NCBI GenBank assembly: GCA_965279195.1
Contig: CBDIHP010000012.1
Coordinates: 1-35,768, forward strand
DNA from: CBDIHP01 sp965279195
GTDB taxonomy: Bacteria; Planctomycetota; Planctomycetia; Isosphaerales; Isosphaeraceae
DNA: 35,768 nt
Direction of reading: 5' to 3'
Positions 1 to 7,448 of this stretch are shown here, one piece after another. Each line of letters begins with the position of its first letter. Position 1 is the first letter of the stretch. Under the pieces are notes generated by a model. It was given only the letters and a program-made list of their open reading frames with translations. It was not told where the DNA came from and made no database searches. The position numbers and the translations under genes were made by a program.

Positions 1-279
1 ATCCCCCGCGATCGCAACACCTTCGGCTACCTGTCCGAGCACCACGCCTACGGCCAGACCGCCAAGTCCTCCGCCGACTACGCCGAGGACCTCGCCGCCG
101 AGATGCTCGCCACCGTCCTGGGCGTCGAATTCAACCCCGACAGCTCCTGGGACGAGAAACGCGAGATCTGGAAGATCGCCGACGTCATCACCGCCACCAA
201 GGAAGTGACGCAGACCGCCGTCGGCCACAAGGACGGCCTCTGGACGACGGTCATCGCCGGCGCGATCCTCCTGCCCTGA
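1..279 (+). CDS. pdaD: Pyruvoyl-dependent arginine decarboxylase, C-terminal part
   Basis: The frame is open from the first base and ends at TGA 277-279, giving the last 92 residues. The segment carries LSEHHAYG, YAEDLAAEMLATVLG and GLWTTVIAGAILLP, which match the C-terminal half of the pyruvoyl-dependent arginine decarboxylase family. That family decarboxylates arginine to agmatine in the cytoplasm. The N-terminal part, including the self-cleavage Ser that becomes the pyruvoyl group, lies outside the window, so activity cannot be judged. The next gene on the same strand, 145 bp downstream, is a deoxyhypusine-synthase-family protein, which suggests the two act in one polyamine route. Family call is by eye; confidence is good because several conserved blocks are contiguous. 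Confidence 0.85.
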   Translation: MPRDRNTFGYLSEHHAYGQTAKSSADYAEDLAAEMLATVLGVEFNPDSSWDEKREIWKIADVITATKEVTQTAVGHKDGLWTTVIAGAILLP

Positions 280-316
280 TCCTCGCGATCAAGGCCCAAT
301 CTTCGCAACCCATCGG

Positions 317-360
317 CTCGCCCGACTCCCCCGCACTCGCGTCGGGGGTCGAAGGGCGAG
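317..360 (+). promoter_or_regulatory. Nested stem-loop between the decarboxylase and DHS-like genes
   Basis: CTCGCCC (317-323) is the exact reverse complement of GGGCGAG (354-360). Inside it, GACTCCCCCG (324-333) pairs with CGGGGGTC (343-350) with one bulged base. The stem lies in the 145-bp gap between the two polyamine genes. A T-rich patch (TTTCCGTTTCG) follows but there is no clean U-tract. It could be a weak terminator, an attenuator or an mRNA-stabilising structure. Confidence 0.4.
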
Positions 361-424
361 CCGCCGTTTCCGTTTCGAATGGCAGGATCCTCCTCCACCC
401 TCAACACGACGCGGGGCGATCACC

Positions 425-1531
425 ATGAAGTATCTCCACAAACTCAGCCAGCACCGGATCGCCCCGCCGGAAGTCCGTGGGGACGTCACGGCCGCCGACA
501 TCGTCGACCAGGCGTTCCTCAGCTACAACGCCGGCCGGCTCCGCGAGGTCTGCCAGGTCTTCACCGGCAAGTACCTCGATTCCGACTGCACCGTCGGCCT
601 CTCGATCTCCGGCGCCCTCACCCCGGCCGGCCTCGGCATGTCGTGCCTGATCCCCCTGATCAGGGCCGGTTTCGTCGACTGGATCGTCTCCACCGGCGCC
701 AACCTCTACCACGACACCCACTACGCCCTCGACCTGCCGCTGCACCAGTCGCGCCCGAATCTCAACGATTACGAGCTGCGCGACAATCAGATCATCCGCA
801 TCTATGACATCATCTTCGACTACCAGACCCTCCTCGACACCGACACCTTCTACCGCGAGCTGATCGCCGACCCGATCTTCGCCCGTTCGATGGGCACCGC
901 CGAGTTCCACTACCTCGTCGGCAAGTACCTCCACGGCCGGGCCCAGGCGCTCGGCAAGCAGTCCAACAGCCTGCTGGCGGTGGCGTACGAGACCGGCGTC
1001 CCGATCTACACCTCCAGCCCCGGCGACAGCTCGATCGGCATGAACCTCGCCGCGCTCTCGATGCTGGAGAACGGCCTCCAGATCGACCCGCTCCGCGACG
1101 TCAACGAGACGGCGGCCATCGTCTACGAGGCCAAGCGGTCGGGAGGAAAGTCGGGCGTGCTGATCCTGGGCGGCGGCAGCCCCAAGAATTTCATGCTCCA
1201 GACCGAGCCCCAGATCCAGGAAGTCCTCGGCCTGGAGGAGAGCGGGCACGACTACTTCCTCCAGATCACCGACGCCCGCCCCGACACCGGCGGCCTCTCG
1301 GGCGCGACGGCCACCGAGGCGATGACCTGGGGCAAGGTCGACCCCGAGAAGCTCCCCGACTCGGTCACCTGCTACACCGACTCGACCATCGCCCTGCCCC
1401 TCATCGTCGCCTACGCCCTCGCCCGCCACGAGCCGCGCCCCCTCAAGCGGATCTACGACCGCCGCGAGGAGCTGTACGGCAAGCTCAAGGGCGAGTACCT
1501 CAAGCGGCTGAACTCGGCCGAGCAGGCCTGA
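425..1531 (+). CDS. Deoxyhypusine synthase-family protein (probable polyamine enzyme)
   Basis: The 368-aa product has the NAD-binding deoxyhypusine synthase fold signatures: SGALTPAG (62-69), DWIVSTGANLYHD (85-97), TSSPGDSSIGMN (197-207), LGGGSPKNF (248-256) and SGATATEAMTWGK (292-304). Lys304 aligns with the catalytic lysine of eukaryotic enzymes (human Lys329). The Lys-His pair of human DHS (287-288) reads Lys254-Asn255 here, so the usual active-site histidine is missing. Known family activities move the aminobutyl group of spermidine or putrescine onto eIF5A lysine or onto another amine. Bacteria lack eIF5A, and the gene follows an arginine decarboxylase, so a small-molecule acceptor such as agmatine or putrescine is more likely; that is inference. 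ATG 425 is the first in-frame start before the conserved region. Its stop abuts the opposite-strand gene. Confidence 0.85.
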   Translation: MKYLHKLSQHRIAPPEVRGDVTAADIVDQAFLSYNAGRLREVCQVFTGKYLDSDCTVGLSISGALTPAGLGMSCLIPLIRAGFVDWIVSTGANLYHDTHYALDLPLHQSRPNLNDYELRDNQIIRIYDIIFDYQTLLDTDTFYRELIADPIFARSMGTAEFHYLVGKYLHGRAQALGKQSNSLLAVAYETGVPIYTSSPGDSSIGMNLAALSMLENGLQIDPLRDVNETAAIVYEAKRSGGKSGVLILGGGSPKNFMLQTEPQIQEVLGLEESGHDYFLQITDARPDTGGLSGATATEAMTWGKVDPEKLPDSVTCYTDSTIALPLIVAYALARHEPRPLKRIYDRREELYGKLKGEYLKRLNSAEQA

Positions 1532-1532
1532 G

Positions 1533-2627
1533 TCACGTCGGGCAGATCCCCACCAGGTCGCGGACCGTCGCCGACGCCACCGGCGACGGGCACGACCAGA
1601 CGAGGAAAAAGAGGGCCTGCCTGGCCCAGCGCTGGGCGGGCTCGCTCTTCAGGAAGCCCGAGCCGCGCCGAGCGGTCAGGTACGCCTGGGTGAGTCGGAG
1701 CACCAGCGCATTGGCCCTGGCCCGGATCGCCGCGGCCGTCGGGGCCCCCGGGACGCTCCGAGTGTGGTCGAGCAGGTCCGACCATAGTTCCTCCCAGGAC
1801 TCCCGCAGGCTGGTCAGCGAATCCAGCAAGTCGGGCCGGTTCGGGGCTTCCTTTTCAAGCCCTAGGAGCGCGGCCCTCGCCTGCCCCATCGCCAGGGCCG
1901 AGGTCTCCAGGCCGCCGGTCCCGACGGGCGAGGTCCCCGACATCACGTCGTCGAGCGGCCCGGCGAGGATCTCGTCCGGTTCGAAGACGACCCGGTCCAG
2001 CCGGATCTCCGTGGTCCGCGAGGCGTCCAGCGCCGCCAGCGGCGAGGCGGGCAGGATCGACACGCCGGCCCGATCCGTCGGCAGGGCCGCGAGCAGTTGC
2101 TTGCCGTCTTCGAGCAGGCCACCGGTGACGACCACATCGGCCCGCTCGGCGCCGGTCACCCAGGGCATCGTCCCGTCCAGCTCGTAGCGACCACCGTCCA
2201 GCGCCCTGGCCTTCATGGCGGCGGTGCCGTATCGGCGGGACGTGGTGAGCTGAGAAATGCCGACCGTGCCGAACGCCTCGCCGGCGTTGAGCCGATCCAT
2301 CCAGCTCCTAGAGACCGGCCGGTCGATGGTGGCCAGGAATCGTCGGGTGGCGGCGTCGTGCTGGGACAGAACGAATGCGGCGGTCAGGCTGGATTGGGCC
2401 AGCAACGCGTTCCGGACGACGATGGTGGTCCGGTCGAGTTCCAGACCCCCGAGGCTGGTGGGGATCGTCCAGCGCGGGGCGCCGAGCGACCGCACGGCCT
2501 GCCAGAGCGTTTCGTTCCAGGCCCCGCCATCGTCGGTCGGCCCGTCGAGTTCGGCGAGGGTCGCGAGCCCGGGGGCGAGGGCCTCGGCCTCGCGTCCGAG
2601 GAGTTCCAGATCGGCGTCGCGTGACAC
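1533..2627 (-). CDS. Acyl-CoA dehydrogenase-like flavoprotein
   Basis: 364 aa. The N-terminal helical domain has LGGLELDRTTIVVRNALLAQ and VLSQHDAATRRFL. The middle beta domain has GTVGISQLTTSR and PWVTGAERADVVVTGG, in the style of the FAD-binding core of acyl-CoA dehydrogenases. Members oxidise acyl-CoA thioesters using FAD and pass electrons to ETF. The C-terminal helical domain is short, and I cannot find the usual catalytic Glu segment (for example the YEG-type motif). It may therefore be a divergent member, a flavin monooxygenase-like relative or inactive. It stands alone on the minus strand, with its stop one base from the stop of the opposite DHS-like gene. ATG 2627 was kept because the protein begins just upstream of the first helix. 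Confidence 0.7.
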   Translation of the reverse strand: MSRDADLELLGREAEALAPGLATLAELDGPTDDGGAWNETLWQAVRSLGAPRWTIPTSLGGLELDRTTIVVRNALLAQSSLTAAFVLSQHDAATRRFLATIDRPVSRSWMDRLNAGEAFGTVGISQLTTSRRYGTAAMKARALDGGRYELDGTMPWVTGAERADVVVTGGLLEDGKQLLAALPTDRAGVSILPASPLAALDASRTTEIRLDRVVFEPDEILAGPLDDVMSGTSPVGTGGLETSALAMGQARAALLGLEKEAPNRPDLLDSLTSLRESWEELWSDLLDHTRSVPGAPTAAAIRARANALVLRLTQAYLTARRGSGFLKSEPAQRWARQALFFLVWSCPSPVASATVRDLVGICPT

Positions 2628-2680
2628 GTGGGGTGCTCTCCGGGGAACTCCTCGGCGACGCCACGCCGGGGATTGTCGGG

Positions 2681-2686
2681 TAGACT
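2681..2686 (+). promoter_or_regulatory. Possible -10 element (TAGACT) for the NUDIX gene
   Basis: TAGACT lies 48 bp before ATG 2735. The same hexamer lies 52 bp before the DUF1080 gene (28041-28046). No clear -35 hexamer is seen at 16-18 bp upstream here, so this is a weak call based mainly on the repeated position. Confidence 0.2.
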
Positions 2687-2734
2687 ATCGCGTTGGCGAA
2701 CGATGCGGGCCAGACCGAGGGGGACGATCCGACG

Positions 2735-3361
2735 ATGCCTCCGCCCTATTGCTACGATTATCCACGTCCGGCCGTTACCGTCGACCTCGCCGTCTTCCGG
2801 CGCGACCGGAAAGGGCTCCGCGTCCTGATGATCCGCCGCAAGCACGACCCCTTCGCCGGCTCCTGGGCCCTGCCCGGCGGCTTCGTCGAGATCGAGGAGG
2901 CGTTCGAGGACGCCGCTCGCCGCGAGTTGCTCGAAGAGACGGGCTTCGCCGCGAAGGGCCCTATCGGCTTCGTGGGAGTGTTCGGCGACCCCGGCCGCGA
3001 TCCCAGGGGGCGGACCATCAGCATGGTCTATGCCACCGCCGTCGCGAAGGCGAAGAAGAAGGTTGCGGGCGGCGACGACGCCTCCGAGGCCGACTGGCTC
3101 GACCCCCGGAGCCTGCAAGGGCTGGCCTTCGACCACGACAAAGTCCTCGCCCGGGCCCTCGAGTGGCTCCAGTCCACGGTCCTGGCCAATCAATACGCCG
3201 ACGTCCTGCTCCCGGCCGACTTCAACCCGGCGGACGTCCGGGGACTGTTCGCGGACCTGATGCTGCCATTGGCGAAGATCCGCCCGTGGCTGGCTCGCGA
3301 GATCAAGTTGCGCGGACTGGTCGAGACGGACGGTCGATACGCGCGGCCCAAATCCCGCTGA
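2735..3361 (+). CDS. NUDIX hydrolase
   Basis: From ATG 2735 the protein has 208 aa and contains a perfect Nudix box (residues 49-71, GX5EX7REUXEEXGU, with RELLEETGF). The box binds the metal needed to hydrolyse a nucleoside diphosphate linked to another group. The front half, starting YDYPRPAVTVDLAVFR, resembles the ADP-ribose pyrophosphatase/NrtR-like branch. The C-terminal 80 residues have no motif I recognise; NrtR-type proteins carry a winged helix there, but I cannot confirm it. A TTG start at 2693 would add 14 weakly conserved residues. I prefer ATG 2735 because a GAGG-rich stretch precedes it by a plausible spacing. The gene is alone on this strand and converges on the Panacea gene with 22 bp between stops. 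Confidence 0.85.
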   Translation: MPPPYCYDYPRPAVTVDLAVFRRDRKGLRVLMIRRKHDPFAGSWALPGGFVEIEEAFEDAARRELLEETGFAAKGPIGFVGVFGDPGRDPRGRTISMVYATAVAKAKKKVAGGDDASEADWLDPRSLQGLAFDHDKVLARALEWLQSTVLANQYADVLLPADFNPADVRGLFADLMLPLAKIRPWLAREIKLRGLVETDGRYARPKSR

Positions 3362-3383
3362 ACCGACCGCCGTGCCTGGGGCC

Positions 3384-3914
3384 TCAGCCGTCGGCCAGGG
3401 CCCCTTGCGGGCGGGCGAACTGGGACGCATCGTCGTCCCGGAAGGCCCGGATCTCGTCGTTGGACAACCGCGCTCGGTAAAACGAGCCCATCCGCTCCTC
3501 GCTGATCTCCGCCTGGCAGGGCTCGTCCGCCGCCAGGCCGCCCCGGGCTTCCAGCCACGGAGCCTCTTGTCGCACCAGGGAATCCAGCCGCCGGGCGTCC
3601 AGCGGGCCGTACTCGTCCAGGACATCCTCGACGAAGGCCACGGTTGCCGATGGCAAATCGGGCTTCGAAACGTCCTCGTCGATGCTCCGCCACTGGTGGG
3701 GCTTGTACCGGAGGTGCAACGAAGGGATGACCGGGCCGTGGATCCAGGCCTCGAATCGCTCGGGGAACAGCGGGCGCTCGTACACCGCCAGGTGCCAGGC
3801 CTGGACGTAGTACAGCAGCTTCTGGAGCTTCGGGTTGGTGACGAACGATCCGGTCTCGTGCGACGACCACAGGATGTAGTCGGCGATTTTCTGGGCCGAA
3901 GTGGTTTGTGTCAT
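3384..3914 (-). CDS. Panacea-domain (SocA/DUF4065-like) protein, orphan
   Basis: From ATG 3914 the protein has 176 aa. The start is supported by GGGAGG about 11 bases upstream; a longer reading from 4004 has no such site and adds unconserved residues. The core reads FVTNPKLQKLLYYVQAWHL, LFPERFEAWIHGPVIPSLH and LRYK, the classic Panacea/SocA block (KLQKLLYY and AW-x-x-GPV). Characterised Panacea proteins act as antitoxins in many toxin-antitoxin pairs or as a proteolysis adaptor (SocA), and related DUF4065 proteins occur in phages. No toxin-like gene is adjacent: the neighbours are a convergent NUDIX gene and the divergent hpnC. It could be a solitary antitoxin, a regulator or a remnant. Family confidence is high, function is open. 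Confidence 0.85.
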   Translation of the reverse strand: MTQTTSAQKIADYILWSSHETGSFVTNPKLQKLLYYVQAWHLAVYERPLFPERFEAWIHGPVIPSLHLRYKPHQWRSIDEDVSKPDLPSATVAFVEDVLDEYGPLDARRLDSLVRQEAPWLEARGGLAADEPCQAEISEERMGSFYRARLSNDEIRAFRDDDASQFARPQGALADG

Positions 3915-4092
3915 GCTCGGTCGGTCCTCCCTGAGAACTATAGGACAGATTCTCCGACCCGGTGGGACCATTCCCGGCTTTCGACCGTTGCGGACGACGC
4001 CCACCGGCGCGGCGGGCTGGCATTCCGGACGCGGGAGGCGATAAAGTAAGAGCCCTCCGCATGTTCGGCCCCGGCCCTCGGTTCTCGATCTT

Positions 4093-5046
4093 ATGTCGTT
4101 CTTCGACGACCTTGCACGCTTCGGCCCCGACCAGACCTCGACCCCATCCCGGTCCGAGTCCTGGGCCTATTGCGCGAACCTGACCGCGACGCACTATGAG
4201 AACTTCAGCGTCGTCACCCGGCTGACCCCGAAGCCCCTCCGCCCGGCATTCCAGAGCATCTACTCCTTCTGCCGATGGTCGGACGACCTCGGCGACGAGG
4301 TCGGAGATCGCCAGCGGTCGCGCGACTTGCTCGCCTGGTGGCACGGGGAGCTGCGGAGCTTGTTCGCGGGCGAGACGCCCCGGCATCCGGTCTTCCAGAC
4401 GTTGAGCGAGACGGTCGTCGAGTTCGGCATCCCCATCGCTCCATTCGAGGCCCTGATCTCGGCCTTCGAGCAGGATCAGGACGTCCTCGAATACGAGACG
4501 TTCGATCAACTCGTCGACTACTGCACCCGCTCGGCCGATCCCGTCGGTCACCTCGTCCTCTACCTCGGCCGTTGCTTCGACCCGGAGAACGCCCGCCTCT
4601 CGAATTTTACCTGCACCGCGCTCCAGCTCGCGAACTTCTGGCAGGACGTCGCCCGCGATTACGCCATCGGCCGGATCTACCTGCCGCGCGAGGACCGCGA
4701 CCGCTTCAACTACCCCGAGTCCGACCTCCGGGCCCTCCGGTTCACGCCCGAGTTCCGCCGGTTGATGCAGTTCCAGGTCGAGCGGACGCGCGGCCTGTTC
4801 GCCCAGGGGCTGCCCCTGATTCCCCGGATGCCCCGCGCGCTGGCGATCGACGTCGAGCTGTTCTCCCGGGGCGGACTGGCGATCCTGGATGCGATCGAGA
4901 AACGCGGATACGACGTGCTCTCGAAGCGGCCGAAGCTCAGCAAGCTGACGAAAGTCAAGCTGCTGCTCCGGGCCCTGGTGGCGTTGAAATACTCAGGGAA
5001 CGGCCGGCCGCAGGTCGCCGGGTTGACGGCGGAGGCGGCGCCGTGA
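4093..5046 (+). CDS. hpnC: Squalene synthase-type enzyme HpnC (presqualene-forming/hydroxysqualene step)
   Basis: 317 aa of the trans-isoprenyl diphosphate synthase (squalene/phytoene synthase) fold. The two Asp-rich Mg-diphosphate motifs are visible: DDLGDE at 64-69 and the NFWQDVARD block with D185 and D189. In the HpnCDE route two farnesyl diphosphates become presqualene diphosphate (HpnD), then hydroxysqualene (HpnC), then squalene (HpnE); this is established for the family. The gene leads an operon whose next gene starts inside its stop codon (GTGA at 5043-5046). ATG 4093 has no Shine-Dalgarno, as is common in this lineage, and the N-terminus starts close to the first conserved helix. 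Assignment as HpnC rather than HpnD rests on gene order and the SWAYCANLTATHYENFSV beginning. Confidence 0.92.
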   Translation: MSFFDDLARFGPDQTSTPSRSESWAYCANLTATHYENFSVVTRLTPKPLRPAFQSIYSFCRWSDDLGDEVGDRQRSRDLLAWWHGELRSLFAGETPRHPVFQTLSETVVEFGIPIAPFEALISAFEQDQDVLEYETFDQLVDYCTRSADPVGHLVLYLGRCFDPENARLSNFTCTALQLANFWQDVARDYAIGRIYLPREDRDRFNYPESDLRALRFTPEFRRLMQFQVERTRGLFAQGLPLIPRMPRALAIDVELFSRGGLAILDAIEKRGYDVLSKRPKLSKLTKVKLLLRALVALKYSGNGRPQVAGLTAEAAP

Positions 5047-5942
5047 GCCGTGAACTCGAACGGTCGTACGACTTCTGCCAGGCCCTCTCGAGGCGAACGG
5101 CCAAGAACTTCTACTACAGCTTCCTCGTCCTGCCCAGGGAACGCCGGCGGGCCATGTGCGCCCTCTATGCCTTCATGCGGCAGACCGACGACATCGCCGA
5201 CGAGCCGGGCGACCCCGCCCTGAAGGCCGCCGCCCTGCGGACCTGGCGGGCCGACCTCGACTCGGCCCTGGCAGGGCACTCGACCGACTGGCCGGGCTAC
5301 CCCGCCCTGGCCGAGATCGTCCGGGCCTATCAGGTCCCCCCGCGCCACCTGCACGATGTCATCGACGGGGTCGAGATCGACCTGCACCCCTGGACCGTCC
5401 GCTCCTTCGACGACCTGTACCCCTATTGCTACCGCGTCGCCTCCGCCGTCGGCCTCTGCTGCATCCATCTTTGGGGGTTCGAGTCCGACAGCGGAAGGGC
5501 CGAGCAGACCGCCGAGGCGAACGGCCTGGCGCTCCAGCTAACGAACATCCTCCGGGATGTCCGCGAGGACGCCCTCAACGGGCGTGTCTATCTCCCGCAG
5601 GACGAGCTGGAGCGGTTCGGCGTCCGGCCCGGGGAACTGGCCGAGGGGCCGATGAACGACCGGCTCCGCGACCTCTTCCGGTTCCAGGCCGATCGGGCCT
5701 ATGAGTTCTACCGCAAGGCCGAACCTCTGGCGGGGCTGGTCTCCCCCTCCGGACGCTCGGTGCTGGGGGCATTGACGTCGATCTACCGCGGGCTCCTCGA
5801 CGAAATCGTCAGGCGCGACTATGACGTCCTGAGTCGCCGCGTGTCGTTGAGCCCGGCGAACAAGCTCTGGAAGACTTTCCGGGCCCTGGTCGCGCGGAAG
5901 CCGGACCGGGGGCCCGTGCGAGTGGAGTCGGGGCGTTGCTGA
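5043..5942 (+). CDS. hpnD: Presqualene diphosphate synthase HpnD
   Basis: 299 aa from GTG 5043, which overlaps the hpnC stop by four bases (GTGA), indicating translational coupling. The Asp-rich motifs are DDIADE (49-54) and NILRDVREDALNGR (D172, D176). The SRRTAKNFYYSF beginning is typical of the phytoene/presqualene synthase group. It condenses two farnesyl diphosphates into presqualene diphosphate. The frame is open far upstream inside hpnC, but that extension is an out-of-frame reading of hpnC and should be ignored. The product feeds HpnC and HpnE, and the final squalene can serve hopanoid or sterol synthesis; no squalene cyclase or epoxidase gene is in the window. Confidence 0.92.
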   Translation: MSRELERSYDFCQALSRRTAKNFYYSFLVLPRERRRAMCALYAFMRQTDDIADEPGDPALKAAALRTWRADLDSALAGHSTDWPGYPALAEIVRAYQVPPRHLHDVIDGVEIDLHPWTVRSFDDLYPYCYRVASAVGLCCIHLWGFESDSGRAEQTAEANGLALQLTNILRDVREDALNGRVYLPQDELERFGVRPGELAEGPMNDRLRDLFRFQADRAYEFYRKAEPLAGLVSPSGRSVLGALTSIYRGLLDEIVRRDYDVLSRRVSLSPANKLWKTFRALVARKPDRGPVRVESGRC

Positions 5943-7366
5943 CGGAAACCGGACCGAAGCGGATCGTCGTCGTCGGGGGCGGGCTCGCCGGGCTGGCCGC
6001 CGCCTCGGCCCTGGTCGACCGGGGCCATGCCATCACCCTGCTCGAAAGCCGACCCAGGCTCGGCGGGCGGGCCAGTTCGTTCCAGGACCCGCTCACCGGC
6101 GAGCTCGTCGACAACTGCCAGCACGTGAGCATGACCTGCTGCACCAACCTGGCCGACTTCTGCCGCCGCGTCGGGACCGCCGACCTGTTCCGCAAGGTCC
6201 CCGATATCACCTTCCTCAGTCCCGAGGGCAAGGTCTGCAAGCTCCAGGGCGGCCCCCTGCCCGCCCCGCTCCATCTGACGGGGAGCTTCCTGACCGCGAA
6301 TTACCTGACCTTCGCCGAGCGGCTTCGCGTCGCCTACGGGATGGCCTGCCTCCGCTTCGCCCGCACCGACGGCCCCGAGTCGCGGCGGCCCTTCTCCGAC
6401 TGGCTCCTCGACCACGGCCAGACGATCCGGACGATCAACCGCTACTGGGGGACGGTCCTGATCTCCGCCCTGAACGAGCGGGTGGAGCAGATGGACCTGG
6501 GCCACGCCCGCAAGGTCTTCATCGACGGGTTCCTGCGTAACAAGCACGGTTACGTCATGGAGATCCCGCTCACTCCGCTGGGCGACCTTTACGGGCAGCG
6601 TCTCGATCGCTGGTTACGCGACAAGGGCGTCGATTTACGCCTGACGACGGGCGTCAGGCAACTGGAACTCAACCCGGCCGACTCGGTTTCCGGTATCCTG
6701 CTCCGGGACGGTACAACCATCGAGGCCGATGCGGTCATCCTGGCGGTGCCATTCGACCGGATCCTCGATATGCTCCCGGAAGGAACGAAGGGTCGGATTC
6801 CCGGCGGCGATTCCATCGAGACGATCGAATCCTCGCCGATCACCGGGGTGCACCTCTGGTTCGACCGCGAGGTCTGCCCGTTCGAGCACGTCGTCACGGT
6901 CGGCCGTACGGTGCAGTGGGTCTTCGACCACACGAGGATCCAGGGCCGTCGCTCGGCCGACGGCGAGGGGCAGTATCTCCAGGTGGTCATCAGCGCGTCG
7001 TATGACCTGCTGGCGATGGACAAGGCTGCCATCCGCGACGCCGTCCTCGCCGACCTCGCCGAGATGTGGCCCGCGACGGAGGACGCCCAACTCAAGCGGT
7101 GGTGGGTCGTGACCGAGCACGGCGCCACCTTCGCCGTCCGACCCGGGATCGACGCCATCCGGCCCGCTCAGCGGACCGAAATCCCCGGCCTCCACCTGGC
7201 GGGCGACTGGACCGACACCGGCTGGCCCGCGACCATGGAAGGCGCCGTCCGCAGTGGCTACCTCGCCGCTGAGGGCGTGCTCGCGGACCTGGGCGAGTCC
7301 GCTCATCTCGTCCAGCCCGATCTCCCCGACACCTGGCTCTCCCGAGCGTTGCTCGGCCCCCGGTAG
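5936..7366 (+). CDS. hpnE: Hydroxysqualene dehydroxylase HpnE
   Basis: 476 aa FAD-dependent amine-oxidase-fold protein. The dinucleotide-binding motif GGGLAGLAAA is at 14-23 with the acidic ribose-binding Glu37 and RLGGRAS, and the closing FAD motif LHLAGDWTDTGWPATMEGAV lies near the C-terminus. It reduces hydroxysqualene to squalene, the last step of the HpnCDE pathway. The likely start is TTG 5936, which overlaps the end of hpnD by seven bases; no ATG or GTG lies nearer in this frame. The TAG stop (7364-7366) lies inside the left arm of a palindromic repeat, so the repeat contributes the stop codon. Confidence 0.92.
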   Translation: MLTETGPKRIVVVGGGLAGLAAASALVDRGHAITLLESRPRLGGRASSFQDPLTGELVDNCQHVSMTCCTNLADFCRRVGTADLFRKVPDITFLSPEGKVCKLQGGPLPAPLHLTGSFLTANYLTFAERLRVAYGMACLRFARTDGPESRRPFSDWLLDHGQTIRTINRYWGTVLISALNERVEQMDLGHARKVFIDGFLRNKHGYVMEIPLTPLGDLYGQRLDRWLRDKGVDLRLTTGVRQLELNPADSVSGILLRDGTTIEADAVILAVPFDRILDMLPEGTKGRIPGGDSIETIESSPITGVHLWFDREVCPFEHVVTVGRTVQWVFDHTRIQGRRSADGEGQYLQVVISASYDLLAMDKAAIRDAVLADLAEMWPATEDAQLKRWWVVTEHGATFAVRPGIDAIRPAQRTEIPGLHLAGDWTDTGWPATMEGAVRSGYLAAEGVLADLGESAHLVQPDLPDTWLSRALLGPR

Positions 7367-7448
7367 GGTGGGCACCGCCCACGACAAGCTCCCTGACGCG
7401 CAAGGGTTAACTGTCGAATAAGGTCGTGGTGGGCGGTGCCCACCCTAC
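7363..7448. repeat. GTAGGGTG-type palindromic element between convergent genes (copy 1)
   Basis: A 23-base left arm (7363-7385, beginning GTAGGGTGGGCACCGCCCAC) is the reverse complement of the right arm (7423-7448) except for three extra bases in the right arm. The 37-base spacer is relatively AT-rich. Each arm also has an internal palindrome (GGGC/GCCC). The TAG of the left arm is the stop of hpnE and the TAG of the right arm, read on the minus strand, is the stop of the sugar isomerase. It may act as a bidirectional terminator. It resembles REP-like palindromic repeats; membership in such a family needs a genome-wide count. Confidence 0.85.

Noticed and set aside
401..1429. Long open minus-strand frame opposite the DHS-like gene
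   Set aside because: It is antisense to a well-supported gene, rich in Gly, Val, Asp and Arg, without family motifs. High third-position G/C makes such mirror frames common here.
4275..5942. HpnD extended far upstream into hpnC
   Set aside because: The upstream part is a wrong-frame reading of hpnC; the GTG at 5043 places the conserved start correctly.
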